64,000 nt of DNA, taken from NCBI GenBank assembly GCA_026702845.1, contig JADCLS010000006.1, forward strand, positions 248,001 through 312,000, in the 5' to 3' direction. The position numbers were made by a program, and so were the translations under genes. The stretch is from Candidatus Heimdallarchaeota archaeon. Its GTDB lineage: Archaea > Asgardarchaeota > Heimdallarchaeia > Heimdallarchaeales > Kariarchaeaceae. Shown piece after piece: positions 53,397 through 62,389 of this stretch. Each line of letters starts with the position of its first letter. Position 1 is the stretch's first letter. A model generated the notes under the pieces. The model was not told where the DNA came from. It saw only the letters and a list, made by a program, of their open reading frames with translations, and did not search any database.

Positions 53397-54032
53397 GTGG
53401 ATATCCCAAATATTCTCCCATTATTTCCACTGCCAGATCTAGTTCTATTTCCCGGAGTGATGATCAACCTGTATATATTTGAACAAAGGTACAAGGAGAT
53501 GATGGCACATTTGATTCAGAAGCCTGGGCACCTACGGCTATTTGTTATCAGTACAAGCCTAGGAAGGCGAACCGAAAAATATGACAATTCTGCGTTTTTT
53601 GAAATTGGTGCTATTTGTCATTTGGTATCATTCGAGGAAACAGATGATGATCGTTATAATATTCTCATTGATGTGATTTCCCTAGCAAGATTGGAAGAGA
53701 TTCCATTTCTTCAAGTATCTACCTTGTATAGGCAAGCATTGATTGAGATTGTAACTGAATCATGGAATGATGATAGTAAAACCCTTGAAGAGCTTCAAAG
53801 TCTATTAAAATCATTTTGTGAAAAATACCAGGTAGATTATCCTGCTGTATCCTTTGATAAGCTGGATGAGGTGGTGAATTCACTTTGTTTTGTCCTTCCC
53901 TTCTTCCCCACAGATAAGCTAGAACTATTGAAGGCAGATCCAGAATCAAGAATTCGTCTTTTGAAAGAGTTATTAGAGGAACCATATCAATTCACACCAC
54001 TTGAACCAAGAGAGAATATTCGCCATAATTAA
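53397..54032 (+). CDS. Lon N-terminal (LAN) domain protein without AAA or protease domain
   Basis: From GTG 53397 the 211-residue protein has 'LPLFPLPDLVLFPGVMINLYIFEQRYKEMM' at the N-terminus, the LON substrate-binding domain signature (LPLFPL-x2-V-x-FPG). The rest matches the helical second half of that domain. Stand-alone LON-domain proteins occur in bacteria and eukaryotes (CRBN-like, some RING ligases); in eukaryotes LON domains also combine with RING fingers. Role here unknown; the domain suggests recognition of unfolded protein segments. It stands alone 73 bases before the second GTPase gene. Confidence 0.85.
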   Translation: MDIPNILPLFPLPDLVLFPGVMINLYIFEQRYKEMMAHLIQKPGHLRLFVISTSLGRRTEKYDNSAFFEIGAICHLVSFEETDDDRYNILIDVISLARLEEIPFLQVSTLYRQALIEIVTESWNDDSKTLEELQSLLKSFCEKYQVDYPAVSFDKLDEVVNSLCFVLPFFPTDKLELLKADPESRIRLLKELLEEPYQFTPLEPRENIRHN

Positions 54033-54105
54033 GGCGTAGCATAATCTAATATTGGCTTAATAAGAGAAATCCTTTTAATCAAGAGCCAGTTAGTCTACTT
54101 AATAC

Positions 54106-54615
54106 TTGACATTGCATAAAATTACACTCTTAGGTGAGCCAAAGGTCGGGAAAACAACATTGCGACGATCCTATATGGGAGATAGTCTTAAAACTAATTA
54201 TATCAAGACTATTGGAATAGATATCTCTGCTAAGCGATTAGAGCGTATGGCATTTCAAATCTGGGATATCGCAGGAGAGGCGACAAAAACCAGCATAAAA
54301 AGCTATATCAAGGATAGTAGTGCGATAATTTTGGTTTTTGATGTGATGACCTTGGATACTTTGATTCAGTGTAATAAATGGCTAAATCATGTGAATACAT
54401 TTCTTAATAAACCTGTACCTGTAGTACTTGTGGGAAATAAAATTGATCTGCGAGATGGCACTGAGATCCCTAAGGATGTGATAAAAGAGACATTCAATAC
54501 TCACATGAGCATATATTCTGAGTTTCAATTCAAGTATATTGAAACCTCAGCCATCAATGGGTTAAGGGTACAAGAAGTATTTGAATGGCTCCAGACAGTA
54601 TTGGGGGGTAAGTAA
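54106..54615 (+). CDS. Ras-like small GTPase with DIAGE instead of DxxGQ
   Basis: The 169-residue protein starts at TTG. G1 is GEPKVGKTT (about 10-18), the G2 Thr is in YIKTIGIDI, G3 is WDIAGE, G4 is GNKIDL and G5 is ETSAING. In G3 the catalytic Gln (Ras Gln61) is Glu, which in known GTPases lowers hydrolysis or changes GAP use. It has no C-terminal cysteine or lipidation motif. It is coupled to the 303-residue gene (stop/start overlap TAATG). It is distinct from the Roadblock-linked GTPase at 13037-13606. Confidence 0.9.
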   Translation: MTLHKITLLGEPKVGKTTLRRSYMGDSLKTNYIKTIGIDISAKRLERMAFQIWDIAGEATKTSIKSYIKDSSAIILVFDVMTLDTLIQCNKWLNHVNTFLNKPVPVVLVGNKIDLRDGTEIPKDVIKETFNTHMSIYSEFQFKYIETSAINGLRVQEVFEWLQTVLGGK

Positions 54616-55526
54616 TGGAGTATTATAATCAAACTTTCCTTATAGAGACCCGTGGATTGAGATTTACCATTACTCCCGAGTCCACTATTTACGAAAGTGA
54701 TTTTCTCAGTGATCTCGAGTATGTTATTGATTACAAGTCAAATAATAAACATGGGATTGTATATTTCAGCTCTGTTGATCAATTTTATCTTATCATCACG
54801 CTCTCAGATATTTTCAAAGTATTCACACCTATTACAGTTGAGGATAGCATGGCCGTATATTTCAATTTACAAAGTTTGATTGAAGAGGCTATTCAGATTT
54901 TCAAAAATGATCCTAAGTCAAAAATATTGGTTTGGAATCAATATGTTGAATCAGTAATTGATTTCTCAATCAATATTCATGATGATAAATTTGATGATCG
55001 AGCAGTGACTTTCCTCCATTCTAGTTTTGGTGATTATCTTGTTGAGATTCTCATGGCATTAAACCTCGAGATTCCAATAATATTGACTAATGTATCCGAA
55101 TCCCAAATGTTTCAATTTATGCAGTCATTTTTGTTACTTCTTCCCGATGTGAGAATATCCAAGAAATTTGAGATTGAGACTCCGAGTATTCACATCTACT
55201 TACTATCTGATAAACCAGAAGTAGAGCTCTTTGATGAGTACTTGTATCTTGATATGAAAACCCAGACCGGAGAACGATTATTCAAGGTAGATACGCCATT
55301 AAAATACAAGAATATTGTTGCAGAAGCCCTTGAATTTCATAAGGATAGAATAATGCCTTTTCAGATTAGTATTATCATGAAAATTTTCTGGAGCATTCAG
55401 AAAGTCTTCGGCATACTCGCACTAAACGGTGAGTATGATTTTGCCAATTATCTTTATGATGAGGAGTTGGACCAGGTTGAGATTTTAATGCGTGTTTTCA
55501 ATAAATTAGCTTATTTCAAAATATAA
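54615..55526 (+). CDS. Hypothetical partner of the DIAGE GTPase, 303 aa
   Basis: The gene starts at ATG 54615, overlapping the GTPase stop by one base (TAATG), so the two are co-translated. The soluble protein alternates strands and helices in three sections: 'LIETRGLRFTITPES' at the N-terminus, a middle with 'KSKILVWNQYV' and 'LPDVRISKKFEIET', and a helical end. No Cys cluster or known domain. A GAP, GEF or effector for the GTPase is the natural hypothesis. Confidence 0.6.
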   Translation: MEYYNQTFLIETRGLRFTITPESTIYESDFLSDLEYVIDYKSNNKHGIVYFSSVDQFYLIITLSDIFKVFTPITVEDSMAVYFNLQSLIEEAIQIFKNDPKSKILVWNQYVESVIDFSINIHDDKFDDRAVTFLHSSFGDYLVEILMALNLEIPIILTNVSESQMFQFMQSFLLLLPDVRISKKFEIETPSIHIYLLSDKPEVELFDEYLYLDMKTQTGERLFKVDTPLKYKNIVAEALEFHKDRIMPFQISIIMKIFWSIQKVFGILALNGEYDFANYLYDEELDQVEILMRVFNKLAYFKI

Positions 55527-55536
55527 TCTATTATGA

Positions 55537-56163
55537 TTATTTAACTAGATACTCATATACTTCATTTTTCTGAATATTCCCAGATATCCTTACACTGTCT
55601 AGGTTGGTTCTAAGAAGAGAATCAGGTAAACATATCTCCTTTTCTCCCTCATATTGGTAAGATAACTCAGAAAGGTTGGAGAGATTGTCAAAGGAGAGGC
55701 TTAATGTCGCTTTTCCAACAAAATCTAGAACTCTCAAATTGGATAATCTATTTAGATCCAGATTCAAAGATTTCATATCCCCTAATGAACGAATTTTAAG
55801 CACCATCAGTTCTTTGAGCTGATGGACTTCATCAGGTAAGGAATCAATCATTACAAAATCAAGATTGAGTAAATTTAGATTGGTGAGTTCAAATAAATCC
55901 AAAGGTAATTGCCTCAGCTCATAGTTAAAATACAGTTCCAACGTTGTGATTCTCTCTTTGTGTTCTAGTAGACTGGCAAGAGGGAGATACTCTTGATTAA
56001 TCCCACGTAATTGTACTTCCCAGCCTCCAAATATCGAATCCTTGACTATTACATAATCTGATAGACCTAGTTGATATTTCTCCCTGAAATACTCAAATGC
56101 TATTTCATGCCCTAACAACTTAATCTCTGTCATTAACATATTTTTGAAACTGGGAATATCCAC
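55537..56163 (-). CDS. Short leucine-rich-repeat-like protein
   Basis: The 208-residue protein shares the N-terminal domain of the large LRR protein at 44442-46016: a helix with 'MLMTEIKLLG', then a strand and 'GGWEVQLRGI'. Then come about five degenerate LRRs (e.g. 'LRQLPLDLFELTNLNLLNL' and 'LSNLRVLDFVG'). The end is short. It converges on the GTPase partner gene, 10 bases apart. This shared N-terminal domain without a known name defines a small family in this genome. Confidence 0.6.
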   Translation of the reverse strand: MDIPSFKNMLMTEIKLLGHEIAFEYFREKYQLGLSDYVIVKDSIFGGWEVQLRGINQEYLPLASLLEHKERITTLELYFNYELRQLPLDLFELTNLNLLNLDFVMIDSLPDEVHQLKELMVLKIRSLGDMKSLNLDLNRLSNLRVLDFVGKATLSLSFDNLSNLSELSYQYEGEKEICLPDSLLRTNLDSVRISGNIQKNEVYEYLVK

Positions 56164-56214
56164 ATCAATTCATTTACCTAATAAGTACATCTGATTTATG
56201 GATACTTCATGGAT

Positions 56215-56934
56215 TTATTCATTATTACCCAAATCTTTGAAAATTGATCTAACCTCATCAAATGAAGCAATTGGCTTTGGAAATGTGAAATGATACTTCT
56301 CTCTCTTATGCAGGATATCACATCCTGTTGTATGGATCCCCACAAATTCAAGTGTATCTTCTACATCTACCTTCTTGTATATTCTGAAGTATTTCCTCAT
56401 AGCTTCCTGATGATCCTCGTTCATATGCTTTATCACACCTTCCTGTTGATCCAAACTTAGAGGATGATTAGATATATACTCATCCCTGTCTAGCCAAAAA
56501 ATCTTACCAAAACCACCAATAAAGCGAATTCTCTCCAGATGTAACCTGTAATACCGAAAACCATGTGCCTCGAAAAAACTAGTAGATTCAGGAAAATACC
56601 TGCTATACTGTTTAGAAATAGCTTCATATTCTTTATCTTCTATTGGAGATGCACGAGCTAAGAATGTCACTCTTCCTCTTGATTGCACGTTAACTGCAGT
56701 CTTTGATGGTTGAACGATTGTCATAGATACCCGGTTATCATTCTTGATATTCTTGGTATGTTGTGCGATATCCGAAATTAGGATGATTAATTCCCCTGCA
56801 GTATCTACCATATAAGGAACCACAGATCCAAAGGGAAAACCTTCCATATCCACGGATAATGTAGATAATATCCCATAGCTATGTGAATGGATTATCTGTG
56901 AAGCCATTCCCAGCTTATCATATTCAACAGACAT
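56215..56934 (-). CDS. HugZ-like FMN-binding split-barrel protein
   Basis: The 239-residue protein has a pyridoxamine-phosphate-oxidase-like split barrel (about 10-150: 'GILSTLSVDMEGFPFGSVVPY', 'LIILISDIAQHTKNIKNDNRVSM') and a C-terminal DUF2470-type domain. The latter carries HMNEDHQEAMRKYFRIY near 170 and TGCDILHKREK. This combination matches HugZ-family heme-degrading or heme-binding proteins. The conserved His in the last domain would bind heme iron; heme use here is inference. It is lone. Confidence 0.82.
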   Translation of the reverse strand: MSVEYDKLGMASQIIHSHSYGILSTLSVDMEGFPFGSVVPYMVDTAGELIILISDIAQHTKNIKNDNRVSMTIVQPSKTAVNVQSRGRVTFLARASPIEDKEYEAISKQYSRYFPESTSFFEAHGFRYYRLHLERIRFIGGFGKIFWLDRDEYISNHPLSLDQQEGVIKHMNEDHQEAMRKYFRIYKKVDVEDTLEFVGIHTTGCDILHKREKYHFTFPKPIASFDEVRSIFKDLGNNE

Positions 56935-57055
56935 ACTGTTCTTTCTAATAGTCTCGTTAAAAAGGTTAGGGTCATTGAAAACAGTAATTTTTTAACGTCA
57001 TCCATATCAAACATAATCAGATACCTTTTTGAATTAGATCGATTTAAGTTGAACT

Positions 57056-58147
57056 ATGGTAGATGTACTCCTCATTCTGAATATGGCTTTTGTAGTGATA
57101 CAAGTAATTTTACTTGCTGTATTTTTTATACAATCAAAAAAACTAGGACGAAACTCAACGTTATTGATAATCGGATTGGTTTCTGGTATAATTGCCTCAA
57201 TTTTATCTATTATACCTGAAATGGATTTGTATATTGGCAGTGGACGGATTACCCTATCCTTACAACTCATGGCCTTTGGATTGGAATATATATTGCTCTA
57301 CATCCACTTCAATTTTTCAGTCTCTGAGAACTTGAATACGGTGTATATCTCCATGCTATCATTATTTGCAGGTATATTCACCGTTTATTCAATAAAATTC
57401 ATGTTAGAACAATTAGAAGATTTTGATGAGCTAATGTGGGATCTTTCTTATAATTCACTTGGATTCGTGGCATTCTTGTACATCTCCTATGTTATGTTCT
57501 CTTCCTATAGGTACTCCAAGGAAAAAGAGGCACTGATACAGGGAGTAGGTACAATGCTACTCGTTATTGGATTTATTGTAGGTGCACTTACAACGCCTAT
57601 CATTCGTAATGGTCTAGAATTGCAAATTGAACCCTATTATGCTGATGTGGTGAAGGCAATTGGTGCTCTGTTATTTATCTCTATTTTTGCATTTAATGCG
57701 AACTTTGTCGAGAGAATTGCAGTGGATACCTATGGTATCTTAGTATTTGATAATGCAGGTCGTGAGTTAGGATTTTACAATGTCAAGACCAAGAAAAATA
57801 TCGAGTCCGCTGCCATTCCAGTAGATCCAGCATTATTCGTACCACTTGTGTCTGCATTACTCAGCTTTGTAAAGGAAGCTCTTGGGACTCAATCATATAT
57901 GCGGAGTATCAATGGTGTTGATAAAGCAGTAGTATTTGAGATGGGATCTACTATTCATACAGCCATGATTACTGAGAAGAGCACTCGATTGCTCAATCAA
58001 TCCATGAAATCATTTCAACATCGATGTGAACAAATTGTAAATGCACAGATGGAATCAGAATTTAATGTTGGAATTGTTGATGAAGAGGCCATAAAATCTT
58101 CTGTTCGTTCGAATTTTCCATATATTGAGGTAATCGATACAAATTAA
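57056..58147 (+). CDS. Seven-helix membrane protein fused to a longin-like domain
   Basis: Residues 1-215 of the 363-residue protein hold seven hydrophobic segments in a MASE/7TM-like order. The cytoplasmic C-terminus (about 225-355) fits a longin/Roadblock layout: strand YGILVFDNAGRELGFYNVK, helix VPLVSALLSFVKEAL, strands SYMRSINGVDKAVVFEMG and IHTAMITEKSTRLLN, and a long helix. In eukaryotes and Asgard archaea such domains bind small GTPases. A membrane receptor plus GTPase-binding domain in one chain is unusual. A TATA-like element at about 57040 is at leaderless distance. Confidence 0.62.
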   Translation: MVDVLLILNMAFVVIQVILLAVFFIQSKKLGRNSTLLIIGLVSGIIASILSIIPEMDLYIGSGRITLSLQLMAFGLEYILLYIHFNFSVSENLNTVYISMLSLFAGIFTVYSIKFMLEQLEDFDELMWDLSYNSLGFVAFLYISYVMFSSYRYSKEKEALIQGVGTMLLVIGFIVGALTTPIIRNGLELQIEPYYADVVKAIGALLFISIFAFNANFVERIAVDTYGILVFDNAGRELGFYNVKTKKNIESAAIPVDPALFVPLVSALLSFVKEALGTQSYMRSINGVDKAVVFEMGSTIHTAMITEKSTRLLNQSMKSFQHRCEQIVNAQMESEFNVGIVDEEAIKSSVRSNFPYIEVIDTN

Positions 58148-58195
58148 ACAATAATCTTCAAGGATTGACAAATCTACAAATAGCAAATTAGATTG

Positions 58196-58438
58196 ATGTC
58201 AGTTATGAAACCACCAGAATGCATTATTTGTGATAAGCAATTCAGTCCCACAAAAGGTGGTGATCTGTTATACTTTACACCCACACCTGATGAAAAGAAG
58301 GAAATGGAACGATGGGATAGAGATGGATTAGTGGGCCATCCCCTCAACGCAGAGTGGTTCTGTAAGAAGCACTTAAAAAAGGCAAAACAATATCTTCATT
58401 TATCAATTTCAGAAGCTCTCAATACTCTTCGGAAATAA
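58196..58438 (+). CDS. Small Cys/His zinc-binding protein, 80 aa
   Basis: The protein has CIICDKQF near the N-terminus and WFCKKHLKKAKQY about 40 residues later, a C-x2-C ... C-x2-H arrangement that could bind one zinc. It starts at ATG 58196 (TTG 58193 alternative). It converges on the amidase gene and overlaps it by 20 bases. It is 46 bases after the 7-TM/longin gene and may be co-transcribed. Function unknown. Confidence 0.6.
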   Translation: MSVMKPPECIICDKQFSPTKGGDLLYFTPTPDEKKEMERWDRDGLVGHPLNAEWFCKKHLKKAKQYLHLSISEALNTLRK

Positions 58439-59690
58439 TCGATGGTATTGGTATTCTCCTACCAAGTATCGTATCTATTGTATACGCAACATCAAATAGA
58501 TCTTCTTCCATGCCTGGTTTTCCGATAAGTTGTATCCCTACAGGTAATGATTCTATCATGCATAAAGGGATTGTAATGGTGGGAAAGCCAGAGACAGAAA
58601 CAGGACGACAGTAGTATCCATTGGCCACCCAGTAGTTTAATTTGTCACCGACAACATCTAGCCCAATTTTACCAGTTCTATCAATAAAGAAATCCTTATG
58701 CTCTGGATTATGTTCATATGGGAGAACTGAACATACAGGGAGTATCCATATATCAGAATCTCTGAGTAGCTTTTCCTGATACTCTCTAACGGTTTTCTGA
58801 AGGTTGAGATATTCTTCAAGATGTGTTTTTTCATTTTTGATCATATGATTAAACAGACCCATATAACATCTATTAGTCTCCTCAAGGGGATATTCAGTGT
58901 ATGGGGTGATAGAATGCCCCTTTTCTTCTAGTCTAATTTCCAGTATATCCATCTGCTGTTTGATTCTACTATCTATCGGAATATCATATAAGTGGTTACT
59001 GAAGATAATTTGAACTTTTTCCTTACTCTTCAATTGTAAATCAATGTTTTTGATACTTGACCATAATAGAGCTAGCCCTTTCATATCTGTAGCCATGGGA
59101 CCAGCGATTGCCATGTAATTATTATCTCCTGGAGGAAGATGCCCTGAATCTTCAAAGGAACCAAATGTGGGTCTGAAGGAATAAATTCCGCAAAATGAGG
59201 CAGGTAATCGTAGAGATCCTCCTAAATCAGTTCCTATGGCAAAAGCCACATAACGCATAGCCAATGCCGCAGCAGATCCACCACTTGATCCTCCAGAGGT
59301 TTTTGTTAGATCATAGGGATTATTCGTCGTTCCAAAAATCGAGTTAAAGCACTGGTAATCCATGGTATTTTCAGGAGTATTTGTCTTGCCAACAATGATT
59401 GCCCCCTCATCCAGTACACGTTGTACAATTGAAGCATTTCTATCAGGGATGAAATCCTGGAATTGTTTACTACCACAAGTTGTTCGTATACCAAATGTCA
59501 GCAGTGAATCCTTGATGAGTATTGGTAATCCTGAAAGCCGACCAGCTGTTTGTATCGAGTAGTCTGCACAGGTACAAATCGCATTAACCCTTTTTTCATA
59601 TTGTTGCGTTAGAGTGTCGAATACTTCCTTTGGTTCCAATTCCAGATACTCTTCAGTAGAATTCCACATATATTTTTGTATTTCGAACAT
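58419..59690 (-). CDS. Amidase-signature-family amidohydrolase
   Basis: The 423-residue protein has the amidase signature catalytic triad: Lys in LPILIKDSLL (about 54-63), cis-Ser and nucleophile Ser in KTSGGSSGGSAAALA, and GTDLGGSLRLPASFCG. Family members include GatA, FAAH and many short-chain amidases. Length and lack of GatB/GatC neighbours indicate a free amidase, not the tRNA amidotransferase. The substrate is unknown. It overlaps the zinc-binding gene at its 3' end. Confidence 0.9.
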   Translation of the reverse strand: MFEIQKYMWNSTEEYLELEPKEVFDTLTQQYEKRVNAICTCADYSIQTAGRLSGLPILIKDSLLTFGIRTTCGSKQFQDFIPDRNASIVQRVLDEGAIIVGKTNTPENTMDYQCFNSIFGTTNNPYDLTKTSGGSSGGSAAALAMRYVAFAIGTDLGGSLRLPASFCGIYSFRPTFGSFEDSGHLPPGDNNYMAIAGPMATDMKGLALLWSSIKNIDLQLKSKEKVQIIFSNHLYDIPIDSRIKQQMDILEIRLEEKGHSITPYTEYPLEETNRCYMGLFNHMIKNEKTHLEEYLNLQKTVREYQEKLLRDSDIWILPVCSVLPYEHNPEHKDFFIDRTGKIGLDVVGDKLNYWVANGYYCRPVSVSGFPTITIPLCMIESLPVGIQLIGKPGMEEDLFDVAYTIDTILGRRIPIPSIISEEY

Positions 59691-59790
59691 CTTATTGTAC
59701 TTTCGTACAAACTAATAGTTAGTTTCTTTTAATCATAAAAAATCGTTCTTTGACCACTGAATTATTAAATATTCCAACAATACTTGATTC

Positions 59791-60246
59791 ATGAAGAAAT
59801 ACCTGCCAATTATATTATTTCTCCTCTTTTTGATACCAAGTTCAGCAGCATATACGGATATATCAGTTGCTGATGCCAAAGCAATGATCGAAGAAGGAGA
59901 CGTGTTTATTCTTGATGTACGATCACAATCAGAATATGATGAAGGTCATATTGATGGTGCAACCCTAATCCCTGTAGATGAACTTGAGGATAGACTTGAT
60001 GAATTACCCGCCAAGGATGCTAAAATCCTAGTTTACTGCAGATCTGGTTCAAGAAGTGCCACTGCATCAGGTATTCTTGATGATTTTGATTTTACCAATG
60101 TCTATAATATGCTTGGTGGATATATTGAATGGCTTGAATTTAGTGAAGAATCTGATTCAGTTACTAAAGATACCACTTTTCAATCAATCAGTTTATTTCT
60201 TGTATTTAGTAGTATGATCCTAATTCAGAATAAACGAGTTAAGTAA
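59791..60246 (+). CDS. Extracytoplasmic rhodanese-domain protein
   Basis: The 151-residue protein has a signal peptide (1-20: KKYLPIILFLLFLIPSSAA) and a rhodanese domain: 'ISVADAKAMIEEGDVFILDVRSQSEYDEGHIDGA', and the active-site loop VYCRSGSRS with the persulphide Cys near residue 92. A C-terminal hydrophobic helix (SISLFLVFSSMILI) and a basic tail follow, suggesting a C-terminal membrane anchor. It would act outside the cell on sulphur transfer or thiosulphate; function is inference. Confidence 0.85.
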   Translation: MKKYLPIILFLLFLIPSSAAYTDISVADAKAMIEEGDVFILDVRSQSEYDEGHIDGATLIPVDELEDRLDELPAKDAKILVYCRSGSRSATASGILDDFDFTNVYNMLGGYIEWLEFSEESDSVTKDTTFQSISLFLVFSSMILIQNKRVK

Positions 60247-60267
60247 TGCTATAGCAATAAATCTTAA

Positions 60268-60705
60268 CTAATCTTTCTTTAGTGCATCTGCAAGTTCCCA
60301 TAAAGGAGGTATATGGCCAGTTTGAACAAATATATCAAATAGACAATAACTACGCCATGAATCGATGATAAGTCCGCTTTCTAAAGTAAAAATCGCAGCT
60401 CCGTCGAATTCGATTTTCTTATCTGTGGGTTCAAATCCCCATCCATTCCCTTTCTGTGTACCATTGCCTTGATAGCGAACACAGATTTTATCACCATCCT
60501 CCACCATCTCAATAATGCGATAATGTAGATCTGGAAAAATTGAACGGAAATAGCCAATTTCCTTTTTCAATAAAGCAGGGCCTTTCTCAGGCATACCTAC
60601 ATCACGGGGGTGGTACTCTGGATGAATAATTTGATCCGTAATTATCAAGTCTCCTTCAGACCACATCTTCTCATAAAATAGTTTGATTATCTCCTTATTT
60701 GACAT
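60268..60705 (-). CDS. SnoaL/NTF2-like protein
   Basis: The 145-residue protein fits the NTF2/SnoaL-like fold: N-terminal helices (IIKLFYEKMWSEGDLIITDQIIHPEYHPRD), strands 'YFRSIFPDLHYRIIEMVEDGDKICVRYQGNG', and Asp/His-bearing core. SnoaL-like proteins include polyketide cyclases and ester cyclases; many are of unknown function. It is upstream of, on the same strand as, nothing and sits seven bases after the bactofilin-like gene's stop (60712-61647), so it may be its downstream partner. Confidence 0.8.
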   Translation of the reverse strand: MSNKEIIKLFYEKMWSEGDLIITDQIIHPEYHPRDVGMPEKGPALLKKEIGYFRSIFPDLHYRIIEMVEDGDKICVRYQGNGTQKGNGWGFEPTDKKIEFDGAAIFTLESGLIIDSWRSYCLFDIFVQTGHIPPLWELADALKKD

Positions 60706-60711
60706 AGAAAA

Positions 60712-61647
60712 CTAGTCTTGCTTCACTTCTTCAATTTTCTCTTTGAGGGATTTACGTTCTGTATCATCAGAAGAAATACCTTTGATCTCCTCCAAATATA
60801 CAATGTTACTACAATCCACAGTACCCTTGATTGTTACATTCTGACCTATAATTAGCTCCTGCGCAACCAAATTTCCATGAATAATGGTATTATGCAAGGT
60901 TGCTTTATTGCAAGTCACATTACCCAAAACTTCAAGGTTTTTGGGTTGGTTCTCCAAACTTCTGATAAGGGTACGTTTGAGGGTTGATCCAATATATGTG
61001 ACTAGATTGAGCAAATTACTCAAATTTCCGTGAGTACTCACCATTAGGCTCTGAGGATTGATTTTTAGCTCTTCAGTCTCAAGATCCCCATTTATTGTAC
61101 CTCCTCCTCTTTCAATAAGTAAACGTTTTGTCTTAACAAATTCACTGGTCAATCTACCTTTTATGATCAATTCCTTTACAATAAGAGTTCCAGCTGATAC
61201 TGATCCTTCTATGACAACAACTTCACTGGCATAGAATTCCTTTGCAAATAGTTTCCCTGCTGTCTTAACATTACCTGTAAGTAAAACACGACTGTCAAAA
61301 TGTGCATTACCAGCTACTTTCAAGCTTCCAAAAATAACCGTGTCCTCAAAGAAATTACTAGTACCTGCTATTTTGGCATCACCCTTGGCAATCACCACAT
61401 CTTTGAATGTGGTTTTACCAGCTACATTCAATTCGTTACACATTAATCCAGAGCTGATACTGGCCATCCCCGCAATTTTTGCAGATTCTTTGTAGATCCC
61501 TCCACTATCAAATATAATTCCACCAACGTTCATCGATTTCCTTTCTTTTACATCATCGAATACATGACTATAGTAGGATAGAATTAGATCTTGAATGTTT
61601 TCTCGATGTAAGGTGAGGAAATGGTTACCCTGGATTTCTTCATCCAT
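60712..61647 (-). CDS. Bactofilin-like beta-helix protein
   Basis: The 311-residue protein has the repetitive pattern of a polymer-forming bactofilin or related right-handed beta helix: repeated units of 'SAKIAGMASISSG', 'GDAKIAGTSNFFED', 'GSLKVAGNAHFDS' and 'GNVKTAGKLFAKE', 15-20 residues each, with 'G-x-x-x-x-A/G' corners, over about 50-280. Bactofilins build cytoskeletal filaments in bacteria; close archaeal counterparts are known. A short charged tail ends the protein. The SnoaL-like gene follows it. Confidence 0.75.
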   Translation of the reverse strand: MDEEIQGNHFLTLHRENIQDLILSYYSHVFDDVKERKSMNVGGIIFDSGGIYKESAKIAGMASISSGLMCNELNVAGKTTFKDVVIAKGDAKIAGTSNFFEDTVIFGSLKVAGNAHFDSRVLLTGNVKTAGKLFAKEFYASEVVVIEGSVSAGTLIVKELIIKGRLTSEFVKTKRLLIERGGGTINGDLETEELKINPQSLMVSTHGNLSNLLNLVTYIGSTLKRTLIRSLENQPKNLEVLGNVTCNKATLHNTIIHGNLVAQELIIGQNVTIKGTVDCSNIVYLEEIKGISSDDTERKSLKEKIEEVKQD

Positions 61648-61723
61648 GTTGATTAGATGATGTGAATATTAATAATACCTCATATACAAGTCAATATTTA
61701 TTCAGCAATTTTTCATTTTATTT

Positions 61724-62293
61724 TCACGATCTCAACCATTTCAGGTACTCTGCAGATTCATAGGTTTCTGTGTTCAGTGAGAATGGATATACATCTTTGG
61801 ATACTTTATTATCAAAATAAGTCTCAATTTTCCATTCCGATTTTACATCCAAGGGTAAAACTTTGTCTTCATGGGCTGCTACTGCAAGTAGAATTACTGT
61901 AGTGCTCTCTTCTGGATAGACATCAATAGGGTAGGTGGGCATCTGTAATTTGTATCCATTGTTACTATAGGCTTCCATATCCATTGATTGTAAATCATCA
62001 GAACTCATGGAATTTAGAGTTACCTTACCTAAGACCTCAAAATACTTAGTTTGACCTTTTGATTTCAAACCAATTTTAATATCCACAATTGTACCTTTGA
62101 ATGCCCCCTCATTAGTATAGACAAGTGGTATAGTGAGAAGATCTTCCTCAGCATAACTTGAGCTGACCAAACCATATTGGACAATAGGATTGGCATGAAT
62201 ATTAGCTGGTTTTCTTGTTTGTAACCAGTTGTAGAGTGAAAGAACAGAACCGAAAACTGCAGGTACGAAGGAAAATAAATCAATATCAACCAT
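61724..62293 (-). CDS. Membrane-anchored Ig-like beta-sandwich protein
   Basis: The N-terminal ~20 residues form a hydrophobic helix (FVPAVFGSVLSLYNWL) serving as anchor. The remaining ~160 residues are beta-rich, with strands 'LLTIPLVYTNEGAFKGTIVDIKIGLKS' and 'STTVILLAVAAHEDKVLPLDV', an Ig/CARDB-like sandwich by strand pattern. No catalytic motif. It is upstream (same strand) of the bactofilin-like gene by 76 bases and may be co-transcribed. Confidence 0.55.
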   Translation of the reverse strand: MVDIDLFSFVPAVFGSVLSLYNWLQTRKPANIHANPIVQYGLVSSSYAEEDLLTIPLVYTNEGAFKGTIVDIKIGLKSKGQTKYFEVLGKVTLNSMSSDDLQSMDMEAYSNNGYKLQMPTYPIDVYPEESTTVILLAVAAHEDKVLPLDVKSEWKIETYFDNKVSKDVYPFSLNTETYESAEYLKWLRS

Positions 62294-62389
62294 TTGTATC
62301 AGGTGCTATGCCAACTATCAATATATTAGCTTATTGAGATCAAATTAGGCTTTGGAAGGAGGAATAGTAAATTTCTATCTTTTTTATAT

